DNA of 64,000 nt. Source: Nostoc linckia NIES-25 (GTDB lineage: Bacteria > Cyanobacteriota > Cyanobacteriia > Cyanobacteriales > Nostocaceae). This document shows, piece after piece, positions 43,587 through 52,781 of this stretch. Both the position numbers and the translations under genes were made by a program. The stretch spans positions 4,395,534 to 4,459,533 of the forward strand of contig NZ_AP018222.1 of the NCBI RefSeq assembly GCF_002368035.1, given 5' to 3'. Within the stretch, counting starts at the first letter, position 1; each line of letters opens with the position of its first letter. Under the pieces are notes generated by a model, which did no database searches, was not told the origin of the DNA, and was given only the letters and a program-made list of their open reading frames with translations.

Positions 43587-46172
43587 ATGTCAGTGTATCA
43601 AGGAACTTGTGGGGAGACCACCGATATAATTATTGGGGTTCAAAACGAAGAAAACGGCGAATTACAAACAAATTCTGCTCCTGTGGGTGCTCTTGCCACA
43701 AGACAAGGAACTTTTTCTACGTTTCTTGCTCCCTTGACTCAAGATACTTTTAAACAGGTTGTTAAGGATGTCGAGCAAAAATTACAGATTGTCCATCAAA
43801 CCCTATCGATGCTCGATTCTCAGGGTTTTGAAAAGATCTTGCAAGAAATGTTGCATTCGATTACCTTAAAAACCGGAGAATTACTGGGGGCAGACCGCAC
43901 AACGATATTTTTATTGGATGAAGAAAAACAAGAGCTTTGGTCAATTGTGGCTGAGGGGGACGGCCATCGCTCTTTAGAAATTCGCATCCCTGCCAATAAA
44001 GGTATCGGTGGTGAGGTGGCTACTTTTAAGCAAGTTATCAATATTCCTTTTGATTTTTATGACGATCCGCGATCGCATTTTGCCCAAGCACAAGAAAAAA
44101 GAACTGGCTATCGCACTTACACGATGCTAGCTTTACCGTTATTAAATGAACAAGAACAATTAGTTGCAGTAGTACAATTACTGAATAAATTAAAGCCTGG
44201 TAGCAATCCCAATGCTCCACTTGCAGAACGCATTGATACCAACGGTTTTATCTGTTCTGACGAAGAATTATTTCAAGAATTTGCCCCTTCGATTCGACTG
44301 ATTTTAGAATCATCGCGCTCTTTTTATGTAGCTACCCAAAAACAAAGAGCCGTGGCGGCGTTGATGAAAGCAATCAAGTCCCTTTCTCAAAGCAGTCTCG
44401 ATTTAGAAGATACCCTCAAACGGGTAATGGATGAAGCTAAGGAATTAATGAATGCCGATCGCAGTACACTGTGGTTAATAGACCGCGATCGCCATGAATT
44501 GTGGACAAAAATTACCCAAGACGATGGTTCCACTAAGGAGTTACGCGTCCCCATCGGTAAAGGATTTGCTGGGATAGTAGCCGCATCGGGAAAAAAGCTA
44601 AATATTGCCTTCGATCTATACGACGATCCTGACTCTGAGACAGCCAAACAACTCGACCAACAAAATGGCTATCGCACCTGTAGTTTACTTTGTATGCCAG
44701 TATTTAACGCCGATCAAGAATTAATCGGTGTTACCCAGTTAGTCAATAAAAAGAAATCTGGGGATTTTCCAGCTTACGATCCTGCTTCTTGGCCGAAGGC
44801 CCCCGAATGCTTCCAAGCTAGTTTTGACCGCAATGATGAAGAGTTCATGGAAGCTTTTAATATTCAAGCGGGAGTAGCCCTACAGAATGCTCAGTTGTTT
44901 GCCACAGTCAAACAACAAGAACAAATGCAACGAGACATTCTTCGCAGCCTTTCTAATGGAGTAGTTTCTACTGATAAATCTGGGTTAATTATCGCTGCCA
45001 ATGAAAGCGCTAAACGTTTGCTGGGGCTGGAAGCAGACGACCGTTTAGAAGGTAAATCAGTTAATGATGTCATCGCCATCAAAGAAAGCGACTTTAGCAA
45101 GTGGTGTCAGGATGCTTTACATGGAACTGACCCGAAACGCCGCCAGCAGTATTATCCGGATCGCACTCTTTTAAGTAGCGGTACAGAACAGCATAGTATT
45201 AATTTATCGATTAATACAATTGCTGATGCCGCCGACCACGAACAAGTCCGCGGGGCGCTGGTGGTGATGGAAGATATCAGCGATGAAAAGCGGCTCAAAA
45301 GTACCATGTACCGCTACATGACTCAGGAATTAGCAGAAGAATTGCTGAAGTTGGATGACGCTAAACTAGGAGGCGATCGCAAAGAAGTTTCAATTTTATT
45401 TTCGGATATTCGCGGCTACACTACTTTGACGGAAAACCTAGAAGCAGAAGAAGTGGTGAGTATGCTCAATGAATATTTTGAATCAATGGTCGAGGCAGTT
45501 TTTAAACATAAAGGTACCCTCGATAAATACATCGGCGATGCGATTATGGCTGTTTTTGGTTCTCCTTTACCTTTAGAAGAACACGCTTGGATGGCAGTCA
45601 AAACAGCTGTAGAAATGCGCCAGCGCTTGCATGATTTTAATCAACGTCGCCATGCACTTAATAAGCCCAGAATCAACATTGGCATTGGTATTAATTCCGA
45701 TACAGTAATTAGTGGAAATATCGGCTCTAGTAAGCGAATGGAATTTACAGCCATTGGCGATGGTGTTAATCTCGGCTCTCGACTAGAAAGTGTTAGCAAA
45801 CAGTATGGTTGCGATATTATTATTAGCCATAATACTTTTAAACCATGCCAAGAAAATATTTGGGCGAGAGAACTAGATTACATTCGCGTCAAAGGCAGAA
45901 ATGAACCAGTATCTATATATGAATTGGTAGGTTTGCGTTCCGATCCCATTAGTAGCGAAAAACTCCAAGTCATCGAACATTATCATAAAGGGCGCAAATA
46001 TTACCTCCATCGCGATTTTAATCGTGCTAGAGCTGAATTTGCCCTAGTTTTAGCAGCCGACAACCAGGACAAAGCTGCTATGTTACATCTGTTGCGTTGT
46101 CAGCACTGGTTACAAGCACCCCCAACAGAGTCAGATTGGGATGAAGGAGTCTGGACGTTTCAGGAAAAATAA
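43587..46172 (+). CDS. cyaB: Adenylate cyclase with two GAF domains and a PAS domain (CyaB type)
   Basis: 861-aa class III cyclase. Two GAF domains (about 85-245 and 270-440) carry the NKFDxxG-like stretches and LGADRTTIFLLDEE / MNADRSTLWLIDRD. A PAS domain (about 455-560) follows. The catalytic domain (about 590-775) has SILFSDIRGYTTL (metal Asp), YIGDAIMAVFGSPL (second Asp) and SSKRMEFTAIGDGVNLGSRLE, in which Lys and Thr match adenine-selecting positions. Domain order and length match CyaB1/CyaB2 of Nostoc/Anabaena, which are activated by cAMP binding to a GAF domain. The C-terminal extension (LQVIEHYHKGRKYYL...) looks TPR-like. Which of the two paralogs it is cannot be told. Confidence 0.93.
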   Translation: MSVYQGTCGETTDIIIGVQNEENGELQTNSAPVGALATRQGTFSTFLAPLTQDTFKQVVKDVEQKLQIVHQTLSMLDSQGFEKILQEMLHSITLKTGELLGADRTTIFLLDEEKQELWSIVAEGDGHRSLEIRIPANKGIGGEVATFKQVINIPFDFYDDPRSHFAQAQEKRTGYRTYTMLALPLLNEQEQLVAVVQLLNKLKPGSNPNAPLAERIDTNGFICSDEELFQEFAPSIRLILESSRSFYVATQKQRAVAALMKAIKSLSQSSLDLEDTLKRVMDEAKELMNADRSTLWLIDRDRHELWTKITQDDGSTKELRVPIGKGFAGIVAASGKKLNIAFDLYDDPDSETAKQLDQQNGYRTCSLLCMPVFNADQELIGVTQLVNKKKSGDFPAYDPASWPKAPECFQASFDRNDEEFMEAFNIQAGVALQNAQLFATVKQQEQMQRDILRSLSNGVVSTDKSGLIIAANESAKRLLGLEADDRLEGKSVNDVIAIKESDFSKWCQDALHGTDPKRRQQYYPDRTLLSSGTEQHSINLSINTIADAADHEQVRGALVVMEDISDEKRLKSTMYRYMTQELAEELLKLDDAKLGGDRKEVSILFSDIRGYTTLTENLEAEEVVSMLNEYFESMVEAVFKHKGTLDKYIGDAIMAVFGSPLPLEEHAWMAVKTAVEMRQRLHDFNQRRHALNKPRINIGIGINSDTVISGNIGSSKRMEFTAIGDGVNLGSRLESVSKQYGCDIIISHNTFKPCQENIWARELDYIRVKGRNEPVSIYELVGLRSDPISSEKLQVIEHYHKGRKYYLHRDFNRARAEFALVLAADNQDKAAMLHLLRCQHWLQAPPTESDWDEGVWTFQEK

Positions 46173-46176
46173 CTAG

Positions 46177-46196
46177 GGGCGTACAGCTGTACGCCC
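46177..46196. terminator. Perfect palindrome after the cyclase gene
   Basis: GGGCGTACAGCTGTACGCCC begins five bases after the stop. A 28-bp relative (core GGGCGCACAGCTGTGCGCCC) follows the next gene at 46952-46979, so the pair may act as terminators. Confidence 0.5.
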
Positions 46197-46423
46197 TTAC
46201 TTGTCGGATTCTTAACACCAAAATTGAAGGTTTCTAATAGATAAAATTACTTTTTAAAACTTTTTAATATTTCTTAAATATCTTTAAAATAACTTGGGAT
46301 TGAGCTAATAATTAAGAGCGATCGCCCTCTATCATTGGCAATCAATGTAAAGGTTAATTGATATTTGTTGTCAAAGTAACTGTTGAAGTTAGAAACTAAG
46401 AATACAACACAGGCAATTATTAT

Positions 46424-46918
46424 ATGACTGCTATTTCTAACGTTGCATTCAAACGGCCAATTTGGCAAACCGCTATCATATTGACTTTGGGCTTTTGGCT
46501 CAGTGCAAGTCTAGTTTTGGACTGGGTAATTATGCCTAGCCTTTATCTCTCTGGGATGATGAATCAAGGTGGTTTCACTACAGCTGGCTATGCGATTTTT
46601 TGGAACTTTAATCGCATGGAATTATTATCTGCTGCTGTAGTACTAACTGGAGCGCTGGTTTTAAGTAAAACGCAATTTCAAAGGGGTATAAGCAGTATTG
46701 TTATATCTGTGCTGCTGCTGAGTGTAGCTGTACTTGACACATATTTCTTGACTCCACAAATGTGTGCGATCGGAATTCAACTCAACCTATTTGAAGCTGC
46801 TGCTGCTATTCCATCAACAATGAATTTATTACACGGTGGTTATTGGCTACTGGAAGTAATTAAGGTGATGGCAGGTAGCTTACTTTTAAGCTGGTACTGG
46901 CGCGATAAAGTTTCGTAA
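46424..46918 (+). CDS. Four-helix cyanobacterial membrane protein of unknown function
   Basis: 164 aa with four hydrophobic helices (about 17-40, 65-85, 90-110, 135-155) and short loops. A conserved-looking motif FWNFNRMELLSAAV occurs after helix 1. It resembles DUF4149-like small membrane proteins in layout, but I do not recognise it firmly. No ribosome binding site is obvious before the ATG at 46424. A 28-bp palindrome follows. Confidence 0.7.
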   Translation: MTAISNVAFKRPIWQTAIILTLGFWLSASLVLDWVIMPSLYLSGMMNQGGFTTAGYAIFWNFNRMELLSAAVVLTGALVLSKTQFQRGISSIVISVLLLSVAVLDTYFLTPQMCAIGIQLNLFEAAAAIPSTMNLLHGGYWLLEVIKVMAGSLLLSWYWRDKVS

Positions 46919-46951
46919 ATGGTGAAAAACAGCGTTTTTCAGGTAAATGAA

Positions 46952-46979
46952 GTAGGGGCGCACAGCTGTGCGCCCCTAC
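46952..46979. terminator. 28-bp perfect palindrome after the membrane-protein gene
   Basis: Arms GTAGGGGCGCACAG / CTGTGCGCCCCTAC, complete dyad symmetry. Same family as 46177-46196. Confidence 0.5.
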
Positions 46980-47050
46980 GATAATCTGTACCTCACCAAG
47001 TTGCAATCTGCTGTATAACGCCGAGAATGTCCACTTGTAGATTTCACATT

Positions 47051-47082
47051 AAAGACGCAAAGGCTTTCTTTGCGTCTTTTTG
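47051..47082. terminator. Hairpin with T-run
   Basis: AAAGACGCAAAG, a five-base loop, CTTTGCGTCTTT and then TT. A strong bidirectional terminator-like hairpin in a gap with no intact gene immediately before it. Confidence 0.6.
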
Positions 47083-47101
47083 CTATATGGCAAATTGCTG
47101 A

Positions 47102-47221
47102 CAGGACTTACGCAATATGTGACTGAAAACCTTATTCAAGCGTTGCGGTAATTCATGTAGACGCGGAGCGGCTTCCCGCAGGGTATTACCGCTACTTTCG
47201 TTATCTTTTGCGTAAGTCCTG
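47102..47221. mobile_element. Miniature inverted-repeat element, family C, copy 2, carrying a nested repeat
   Basis: Ends CAGGACTTACGCAA / TTGCGTAAGTCCTG as in the copy at 40434-40527 but in reverse orientation. Between TAATTCATG and TATTACCGC about 25 bp (GACGCGGAGCGGCTTCCCGC) have been inserted. Confidence 0.85.
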
Positions 47222-47246
47222 GCTGAGTAAAAATCCTAGCTAAAAA

Positions 47247-47432
47247 TTAAACTGGAATTTCAATAATAAATTCAGTGCCTTTACCCAAAACAGAGTTGCA
47301 ACTCAATTTGCCGCCGTGGGTTTCTTCGACAATTTGTCGAGCGATAGCCAGCCCCAATCCAGTACCCTTGCCTACAGCTTTCGTAGTAAATAAATGGTCG
47401 AATATTTTCTGTTTAACTGTCCCACAACGCAA
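47247..47432 (-). pseudogene. C-terminal remnant of a sensor histidine kinase
   Basis: About 55 residues of an HATPase_c domain: KIFDHLFTTKAVGKGTGLGLAIARQIVEET..., with the G2 box GTGLGL, and the end GKGTEFIIEIPV. The N box, G1, the phospho-acceptor His and sensor parts are absent. Sequence upstream (after 47432 on the plus strand) is unrelated. Confidence 0.75.
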
Positions 47433-47539
47433 TTATTAAATTTTTCTAAAAATTTGCTTAAGTGTCTTAACTGTTTTTGCCTTTGTTTTTCAGTCATATT
47501 AAATTATTGACGAAGTTTTTGACTCGCATAGAGGAAATC

Positions 47540-47785
47540 ATGAAAACTATTACTAAAATCGGACGACGATTAATATCAGTGTTCTTGGTTGTAGTTGTAA
47601 GTACCTTGATGTTTTTGACATCTCCAGCAATGGCGGCTACTTGGGTAACCGTTAATCCGGATAATCTTGAAAGCGAAGTATTAGGATCTGACAAGACTAC
47701 TGTTGTACTTTTGGTTTCAAATGATTTCCCTGACGCTGAAAATCTCAAAGCCAATATCAGTTCATCGAGAATCTATGATGCGTAA
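47540..47785 (+). CDS. Small secreted protein of unknown function
   Basis: 81 aa. A clear signal peptide (MKTITKIGRRLISVFLVVVVS..., cleavage after SPAMA) precedes a 46-residue mature part ATWVTVNPDNLESEVLG... ending SRIYDA. GAGGAAATC precedes the ATG at 47540. The mature part resembles the start of a thioredoxin-like or Nostoc-specific periplasmic protein and may be truncated. The segment VVLLVSNDFPDAENL looks like one beta-alpha unit. Confidence 0.55.
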   Translation: MKTITKIGRRLISVFLVVVVSTLMFLTSPAMAATWVTVNPDNLESEVLGSDKTTVVLLVSNDFPDAENLKANISSSRIYDA

Positions 47786-49009
47786 AAAGTATTTGCCAAA
47801 AAGCCAGGGTTTTTGGCAAATAAAAAAAACAAATTCTTAATTTTGGATAAAGTCGAGCTTAGATTTTATATTTAGTTGGTCTATTTCGAGTTTATTGAAA
47901 TCTACTGAATGTTTGTGATATTTTTAACTTAATCTTTTAATTATTCGGTATTTTATAAATTGAATTAAATAATACCAATTAGGAATTGCAAATTTGTACA
48001 TATAAATTACCTTTTACTATAAATTTTCAGTATCTCAGGACATTCCAAAAAATAAATATTTATAACAATAGTCTGGACAATGCTATTAATTAATTTTCAT
48101 ATTTCCTTTACTTATTTCTCATGAAGTTTATATATTTCTGTTATTTTTCTTGAAAAATTATAGTAACCTAAATTTTAGTGAGTACATTACTTGCGATCTA
48201 CCATCTAGCTAAAAATCGCTATTTTTCAGGTATGTACCACAACTCCACAATTTCGCTGTCAGTTCTTGAAAGTGTCACTCAAAATCGTCCAGAGTGACTA
48301 TTTATCCCCACACAAAACTAGAACCCGCTTGCAGTAGTTATGAAGAGATTTTCTTGTGCTGAGTCAGTCGCCTCTGCTCACTACACACCATCATGGCGTC
48401 AATTATCAGCTAACTCATCTTTGGTCGCACCTGACCCTTGTTATCGCCCATACAGAGAAATTCTACAATCACAAATCTAAGTAAGATATTGAACTGATTG
48501 AATGCTGAGTTTTAAACTATACTTTTTATAAATGAAGTTCACCTCAAGAATAAACTTCCGATAAAAGTTACTTCCAGCGAACTGCTCAGGTTTTTCTTTC
48601 CTCAATTATTACTTGTAATTTTAAACTCTAAAATACGGGTAACCATGATATTTTTGCGACTGATGGGCGAGAGCCAATGGTCTATGCGTCCCACTTGAGT
48701 TACTGTTAGATTGGCTAGATTAGCGAAAGATACAGAAAGTCAATCTGATTTTTGACATACTATTCCTGACAACAGTCGGGTCAATTTGCTATTGGGCAAT
48801 AGCACTAACATAGATTGATTTGTATTCGTGCATATAGCTTAGCAGAGATTGGTGAATTACGAGTTGGGGGGTGTGGAATCTCTGTACTAACTAAAATGTC
48901 ACCGCTATATTTATCTGAACAGTGCTTTTAATTAATATCACTGTGAATTCCGAAAAGGAAATTCACCGATTTCGCCTGCAAATATTAATTTTATTCCAGA
49001 GCCATCCCG
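47786..49009. other. 1.2-kb intergenic region upstream of the PatA-like gene
   Basis: Mostly A/T-rich with no annotated-type gene. It holds a 46-codon open frame at 48340-48480 and, about 70 bp upstream of it, a 17-bp sequence that also occurs in the tandem hairpin array near 14757 (opposite strand). No transposon end or RNA family was recognised. Confidence 0.5.
48340..48480 (+). CDS. Possible 46-aa small protein
   Basis: ATG at 48340 to TAA at 48480. The peptide starts MKRFSCAESVASAHY and ends YREILQSQI, with two cysteines and several Ser/Tyr. No strong ribosome binding site precedes it. Even amino-acid composition in an otherwise A/T-rich gap is the only support. It has no RGSGR-type motif, so it is not PatX. 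Confidence 0.3.
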   Translation: MKRFSCAESVASAHYTPSWRQLSANSSLVAPDPCYRPYREILQSQI

Positions 49010-50119
49010 ATGAAGACACTTCCGATTAGTAGATACAGATTTTTCCAAAAACTCCAACCCTTATCTCTATTGAAAAAAATCACGGGTAAGTCCGTTACTG
49101 GTTGTTTGCAAGTATTTAGCACCTCAGGTTCTTGGTCAATATATGTAGACGAAGGTAAATTGATTTATGCTTGCTACTCAGAGAAAATGTTTGAGCCGCT
49201 TTATAGAAATTTGCAACGCTTAAGTCAGCAAATTTCTACTCTTCCTTACGGAATTCACGAACAACTGCGAGCGATATTTGAAACTGGCGTTGAAAATCAA
49301 GCAATACCAAATCCAGATTATCTGGCTATTTGCTGGTTAGTCAATCAAAAATATATCAGTTCCTCTCAAGCCGCGATTTTGATAGAGCAATTAGCACTAG
49401 AAGTTTTGGATTCATTTTTGAGGTTAGAACAGGGAAGTTATGAATTTATTCCTGAAAGCTTTTTGGATGATATGCCAAAGTTTTGTCATCTGAATCTTCG
49501 TTTACTAGTTGAACGATGTCAATCGCCCAGAAGCAAGGGAGAGCATTTTTCCGTAAGGGTAGGAGCTAATAGCCAAACATCAACAGTTTCTCCTGTACAA
49601 CCTTCACAATTTTTGCGAAAAAATCAGTCGCAGCCTCAAACCAACACTACACAAAAGTTTCCCAGACCGCACAACAGCAATAAATCAGGAACAAACATTT
49701 TCAACAGTACTAAGAATACGAATCAGCAAGTTATACAACCTCCGGCTGATAAAAAAGTCTACAAAATCTTCTGTATTGATGATAGTCCTACGGTATTGAG
49801 TACTATTCAAAGTTATTTAGATGAACAAACCTTTTGTGTTGTCGGAGTCAGCGATTCTTTCAAAGCTTTAATGCAGATTATCCGCACGAAACCCGACATA
49901 ATTTTCTTGGATATTTCCATGCCTAATTTAGATGGATATGAACTTTGCTCTTTGCTGCGAAAACACTCATATTTTAAAAATACACCTGTGATTATGGTAT
50001 CAGCCAAATCAGGATTAATAGATAGAGCTAAAGCCAAAATAGTTGGAGCCTCAGGCTATTTAACCAAGCCTTTTAGCCAAGGAGATTTATTAAAAGTGAT
50101 ATTTAAGCATATTGTTTAA
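49010..50119 (+). CDS. PatA-like response regulator (PATAN/DUF4388 plus receiver)
   Basis: 369 aa. The N-terminal region (about 1-165) is a PATAN/DUF4388-type domain (LLKKITGKSVTGCLQVFSTSG, SIYVDEGKLIYACYS). A Gln/Asn/Ser/Thr-rich linker (about 185-240) follows. The C-terminal receiver (about 245-369) has IFCIDDSPTVL, the phospho-acceptor Asp in IIFLDISMPN, VSAKSG and GYLTKPFS. This is the PatA architecture, known from heterocyst patterning and phototaxis pathways. The 1.2-kb upstream gap suggests a complex promoter. A receiver-only gene follows 56 nt downstream. Confidence 0.9.
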   Translation: MKTLPISRYRFFQKLQPLSLLKKITGKSVTGCLQVFSTSGSWSIYVDEGKLIYACYSEKMFEPLYRNLQRLSQQISTLPYGIHEQLRAIFETGVENQAIPNPDYLAICWLVNQKYISSSQAAILIEQLALEVLDSFLRLEQGSYEFIPESFLDDMPKFCHLNLRLLVERCQSPRSKGEHFSVRVGANSQTSTVSPVQPSQFLRKNQSQPQTNTTQKFPRPHNSNKSGTNIFNSTKNTNQQVIQPPADKKVYKIFCIDDSPTVLSTIQSYLDEQTFCVVGVSDSFKALMQIIRTKPDIIFLDISMPNLDGYELCSLLRKHSYFKNTPVIMVSAKSGLIDRAKAKIVGASGYLTKPFSQGDLLKVIFKHIV

Positions 50120-50175
50120 TTTTTTTAATTAGATATAACTAAATTTGATTAACATATTTTTCAGGAGACTGAAGC

Positions 50176-50580
50176 TTGAGTATTAACTGGGTGGCTACTA
50201 TTCTAGTTGTGGAAGACTCTCGGCAAGAATTGGAATTAATTAGTTATTATCTGAGAGATAAAGGTTATAACGTTATTAAGGCAGCTAGCGCTAAAGAAGC
50301 TCTAGAAATAGTTTTAGAAGAAAAACCCGATGCCATTGTTACTGATGTTGAAATGCCAGGGATGAGTGGATTTGAATTATGTCGCTTCCTGAAAGCAAAT
50401 CCAAATAATCAGAAAATACCTATTGTAATTTGTAGTAGTAAAAATCAGGCAATTCATCAGTTGTGGGCAAAGAAACAAGGTGCTGATGCCTATATAACAA
50501 AGCCTTGTACGCCCGAACAGCTAGTAAGTGCGATCGAATCAGTAGAGGCTGTCGCTTCGCTCCAATTCAAAATTAATTAA
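50176..50580 (+). CDS. Single-domain response regulator (CheY-like), TTG start
   Basis: 134-aa receiver. LVVEDSRQELEL, the phospho-acceptor Asp in AIVTDVEMPGMSG, CSSKNQ and the Lys in YITKPCTPEQL are present. TTG at 50176 follows AGGAG at 50163-50167. It lies 56 nt after the PatA-like gene. In Nostoc such pairs usually head clusters with cheW, MCP and cheA genes, but none follow here. Confidence 0.88.
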   Translation: MSINWVATILVVEDSRQELELISYYLRDKGYNVIKAASAKEALEIVLEEKPDAIVTDVEMPGMSGFELCRFLKANPNNQKIPIVICSSKNQAIHQLWAKKQGADAYITKPCTPEQLVSAIESVEAVASLQFKIN

Positions 50581-50700
50581 ATAATTTTCAAATTGAAAAG
50601 TTTAGAGCGCCGGCTTTTGGCGCTCTAACTTTTGTCTTCGACACGCTACGCGTAGCTTGCTTCTCCGCAGGAGTACGCAAAATCCAAAATCTAAAATTCT

Positions 50701-51180
50701 TTAAGTCGTGCCAAATTCAGATTGTAAAGCTTCGTCGTTGTTATCAGCGATCGTTGCCACAATGGTGATTAGTCGAGAGACTTCCCCTGGAGACAACTCT
50801 GCTAAGGTGCGCGTGGATATCACAACCACCCGATTTTCAATAATGCCGAAACGGGCTTCAAAAGTGCTAGAGCAGTTTAACTCCAAAAGATGCCGCATTA
50901 ACTTAGGTTCATCTTTAGCAGGTAAATCTAACACCGCAGACCAAACCGTTATGGTATCTTCATCGGTTGTTCCACTGAGTTGCACAAATACTTCCACACT
51001 CCCGTACTTAAATTTCCACTGATAACCACCCTCCGGCGTGTGGCTAACCATTGCGCTGTCATCTTGTTCTAAGCTGTCGATGACATTTTCAATTACCTCC
51101 AGATGGTTAATACCCGTTGTCTCGGCGATTAACTCGTTGATGGCTTCGTCACTTGTTAGGGTTTCTTGGTAGTTTGTCAT
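50701..51180 (-). CDS. YbjN domain-containing protein
   Basis: 159-aa cytoplasmic protein with the YbjN (bacterial sensory transduction regulator-like) fold: VIENVIDSLEQDD, WKFKYGSVEVFVQL, LMRHLLELNCSSTFEARFGI and VVVISTRTLAELSPGEVSRLI. Its role is unclear. Convergent with the receiver gene; repeats of the CTACGCGTAGC type fill the gap at 50638-50676. Confidence 0.85.
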   Translation of the reverse strand: MTNYQETLTSDEAINELIAETTGINHLEVIENVIDSLEQDDSAMVSHTPEGGYQWKFKYGSVEVFVQLSGTTDEDTITVWSAVLDLPAKDEPKLMRHLLELNCSSTFEARFGIIENRVVVISTRTLAELSPGEVSRLITIVATIADNNDEALQSEFGTT

Positions 51181-51377
51181 ACAGATTTTTTTCTCAATAT
51201 ACTTGCTGTTTCATCTACACATAATTTATAGCTTGTTGTCACGGTTAGTTTGAGCTTCCTTAAGTGATAGTCTGGTCATCAGTCATACCAAAACTGGTAC
51301 TTGGAAATAAATACTGTCAAAAATATTACTTCACATTAATTAATCAAGTCTAACGCCGATTAAATGCCTTTTGGCGA

Positions 51378-51596
51378 TTGCACAAATTACCTGTGTGGTT
51401 TCGTCGGTTTGTGAAAGATAGTTTATTTGATGCAGCACAAAAATTACTTGATGGTTTAGTAGTTCAAGATGTGCAGATGATTGAAGAAGAACAGCAAGGA
51501 TATTTGCACAATTCCCAAAGGCGGAATTATGAATTGAATCGGGCATTGGTGAGCGTGCAAAGGTTGATGAAAAGTCAAGTTGAGAGGTTAGGGTGA
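51378..51596 (+). pseudogene. Possible C-terminal remnant of a Rieske-type oxygenase
   Basis: Residues WFRRFVKDSLFDAAQKLLDGLVVQDVQ..., QQGYLHNSQRRNYELNRALVSVQRLM resemble the extreme C-terminus of pheophorbide-a-oxygenase-like/Rieske dioxygenase proteins. No Rieske centre or iron ligands precede it, and no ribosome binding site is present. Confidence 0.5.
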
Positions 51597-51694
51597 GATT
51601 TTAAACCGCAGAGGCGCAGAGTACGCAGAGAGAGTTTAAGGAAGTATTGCTGACTTGAGATGATGGTATAAATTACTAGAGATAAGTATTCATC

Positions 51695-51880
51695 ATGACT
51701 GAGGCTCCAAGAATTGAAGAAATCAAAGCGTTAATTTCTGAGCTAAGACTTGAAGAACTCATAACATTGATGTCAGAAATTGAAGAAAGACTGGAAACTA
51801 TGATAATGATGCAACTAGCTGAAACACGATTTCAGGAGTGGAAAAACCCGGAGGAAGATATATATATAAATGACAAATGA
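51695..51880 (+). CDS. Small helical protein, first gene of a three-gene overlapping cassette
   Basis: 61 aa, MTEAPRIEEIKALIS..., strongly amphipathic and acidic, likely one or two helices. Its stop overlaps the ATG of the next gene by 11 nt. The composition is antitoxin-like but no DNA-binding motif is seen. Not recognised. Confidence 0.6.
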   Translation: MTEAPRIEEIKALISELRLEELITLMSEIEERLETMIMMQLAETRFQEWKNPEEDIYINDK

Positions 51881-52142
51881 TGAGCAGGAGGGTGTGGAAC
51901 TCACTCCCGGTGGATTAAAAAAACTTGGCAATCTTGCTAATATAAAGGATGAGATTATTGCTAATGCTATTCGTGAACGTGGCGGAGGACAAGCACAGGT
52001 TAATCAGTTACGTAGTGATTATCAAAATATTAAAGTTGGTGAGTTAGCTAATTTAGCTGCTGCGGGAGATACAGACGCCGAAACTGCTATTAAAATTCTT
52101 AAGCAAGCAAGGAAAAAGCGTGATAAATATGGCAATCAATGA
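51870..52142 (+). CDS. Small protein, second gene of the cassette
   Basis: 90 aa, MTNDEQEGVELTPGGLKKL... with QAQVNQLRSDYQNIKVGEL and a basic C-terminus (KQARKKRDKYGNQ). It overlaps both neighbours. No family was recognised. Confidence 0.6.
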   Translation: MTNDEQEGVELTPGGLKKLGNLANIKDEIIANAIRERGGGQAQVNQLRSDYQNIKVGELANLAAAGDTDAETAIKILKQARKKRDKYGNQ

Positions 52143-52665
52143 ATTTCCTATCGGGCAACGTCTAATAGGTGTATCAACAATTCGTGATGTAGAATATGAC
52201 GGGAATGAACTTTGTCTAGATGAAGTTAATCTTTATTTTGAAGATACAGAACAGAAAATTACAGTAGTAACTCTTTTACCTATTGCTGATACTGATGAGA
52301 TAAAAGTAATAATAGAAGAAGCTATCAAAAAGAACAATCAAGTTGCTGCTAAGTCTTATAATTTATTATCTACTTCACTAGCACTGGGTGTAAAATTAAT
52401 GTCGGTTTGGGTATGTGAAAATGTTCAAGGTTATCAAGATCAGGTAATTTTTGCTTTTAAAAGTTTACATCCCACCATTACGTTTCTTGCTGAGGGTTCA
52501 GTTATTAAAGTATTTATGCATGAGCAAGTATACAAGAAAGAAAACGAATTCGCAAAAGCAATTATGGAAGGCACTGAAGAGTTGGTAATGCAAATGAAAA
52601 ATGCATTGATGAATTTAACAGAGGTTGCTGAAACTTCTCTGAATCAATCAAAAATAGTTGAGTAG
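52129..52665 (+). CDS. Unrecognised 178-aa protein, third gene of the cassette
   Basis: MAINEFPIGQRLIGV..., a probable beta-rich domain to about residue 130 (VNLYFEDTEQKITVVTLLPI, SVWVCENVQGYQDQVIFAF) followed by a helical tail (MEGTEELVMQMKNAL). The start at 52129 is supported by AGGA at about 52110; it lies inside the end of the preceding gene. Codon use is A/T-rich like its two partners. Function unknown. Confidence 0.65.
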   Translation: MAINEFPIGQRLIGVSTIRDVEYDGNELCLDEVNLYFEDTEQKITVVTLLPIADTDEIKVIIEEAIKKNNQVAAKSYNLLSTSLALGVKLMSVWVCENVQGYQDQVIFAFKSLHPTITFLAEGSVIKVFMHEQVYKKENEFAKAIMEGTEELVMQMKNALMNLTEVAETSLNQSKIVE

Positions 52666-52781
52666 CTATGCCTGCGGCGAGCTTCTCTACGAGACGCTCC
52701 GCGAACGCTAACGCCCCTTCATTAACCACACATCCAAAATGCTAGAATCGCCGTAGCACAGATGCTTTCACAGGAGGCCAC

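Noticed and set aside
48340..48480. PatX-type heterocyst peptide
   Set aside because: The frame has no RGSGR-like pentapeptide and no signal peptide.
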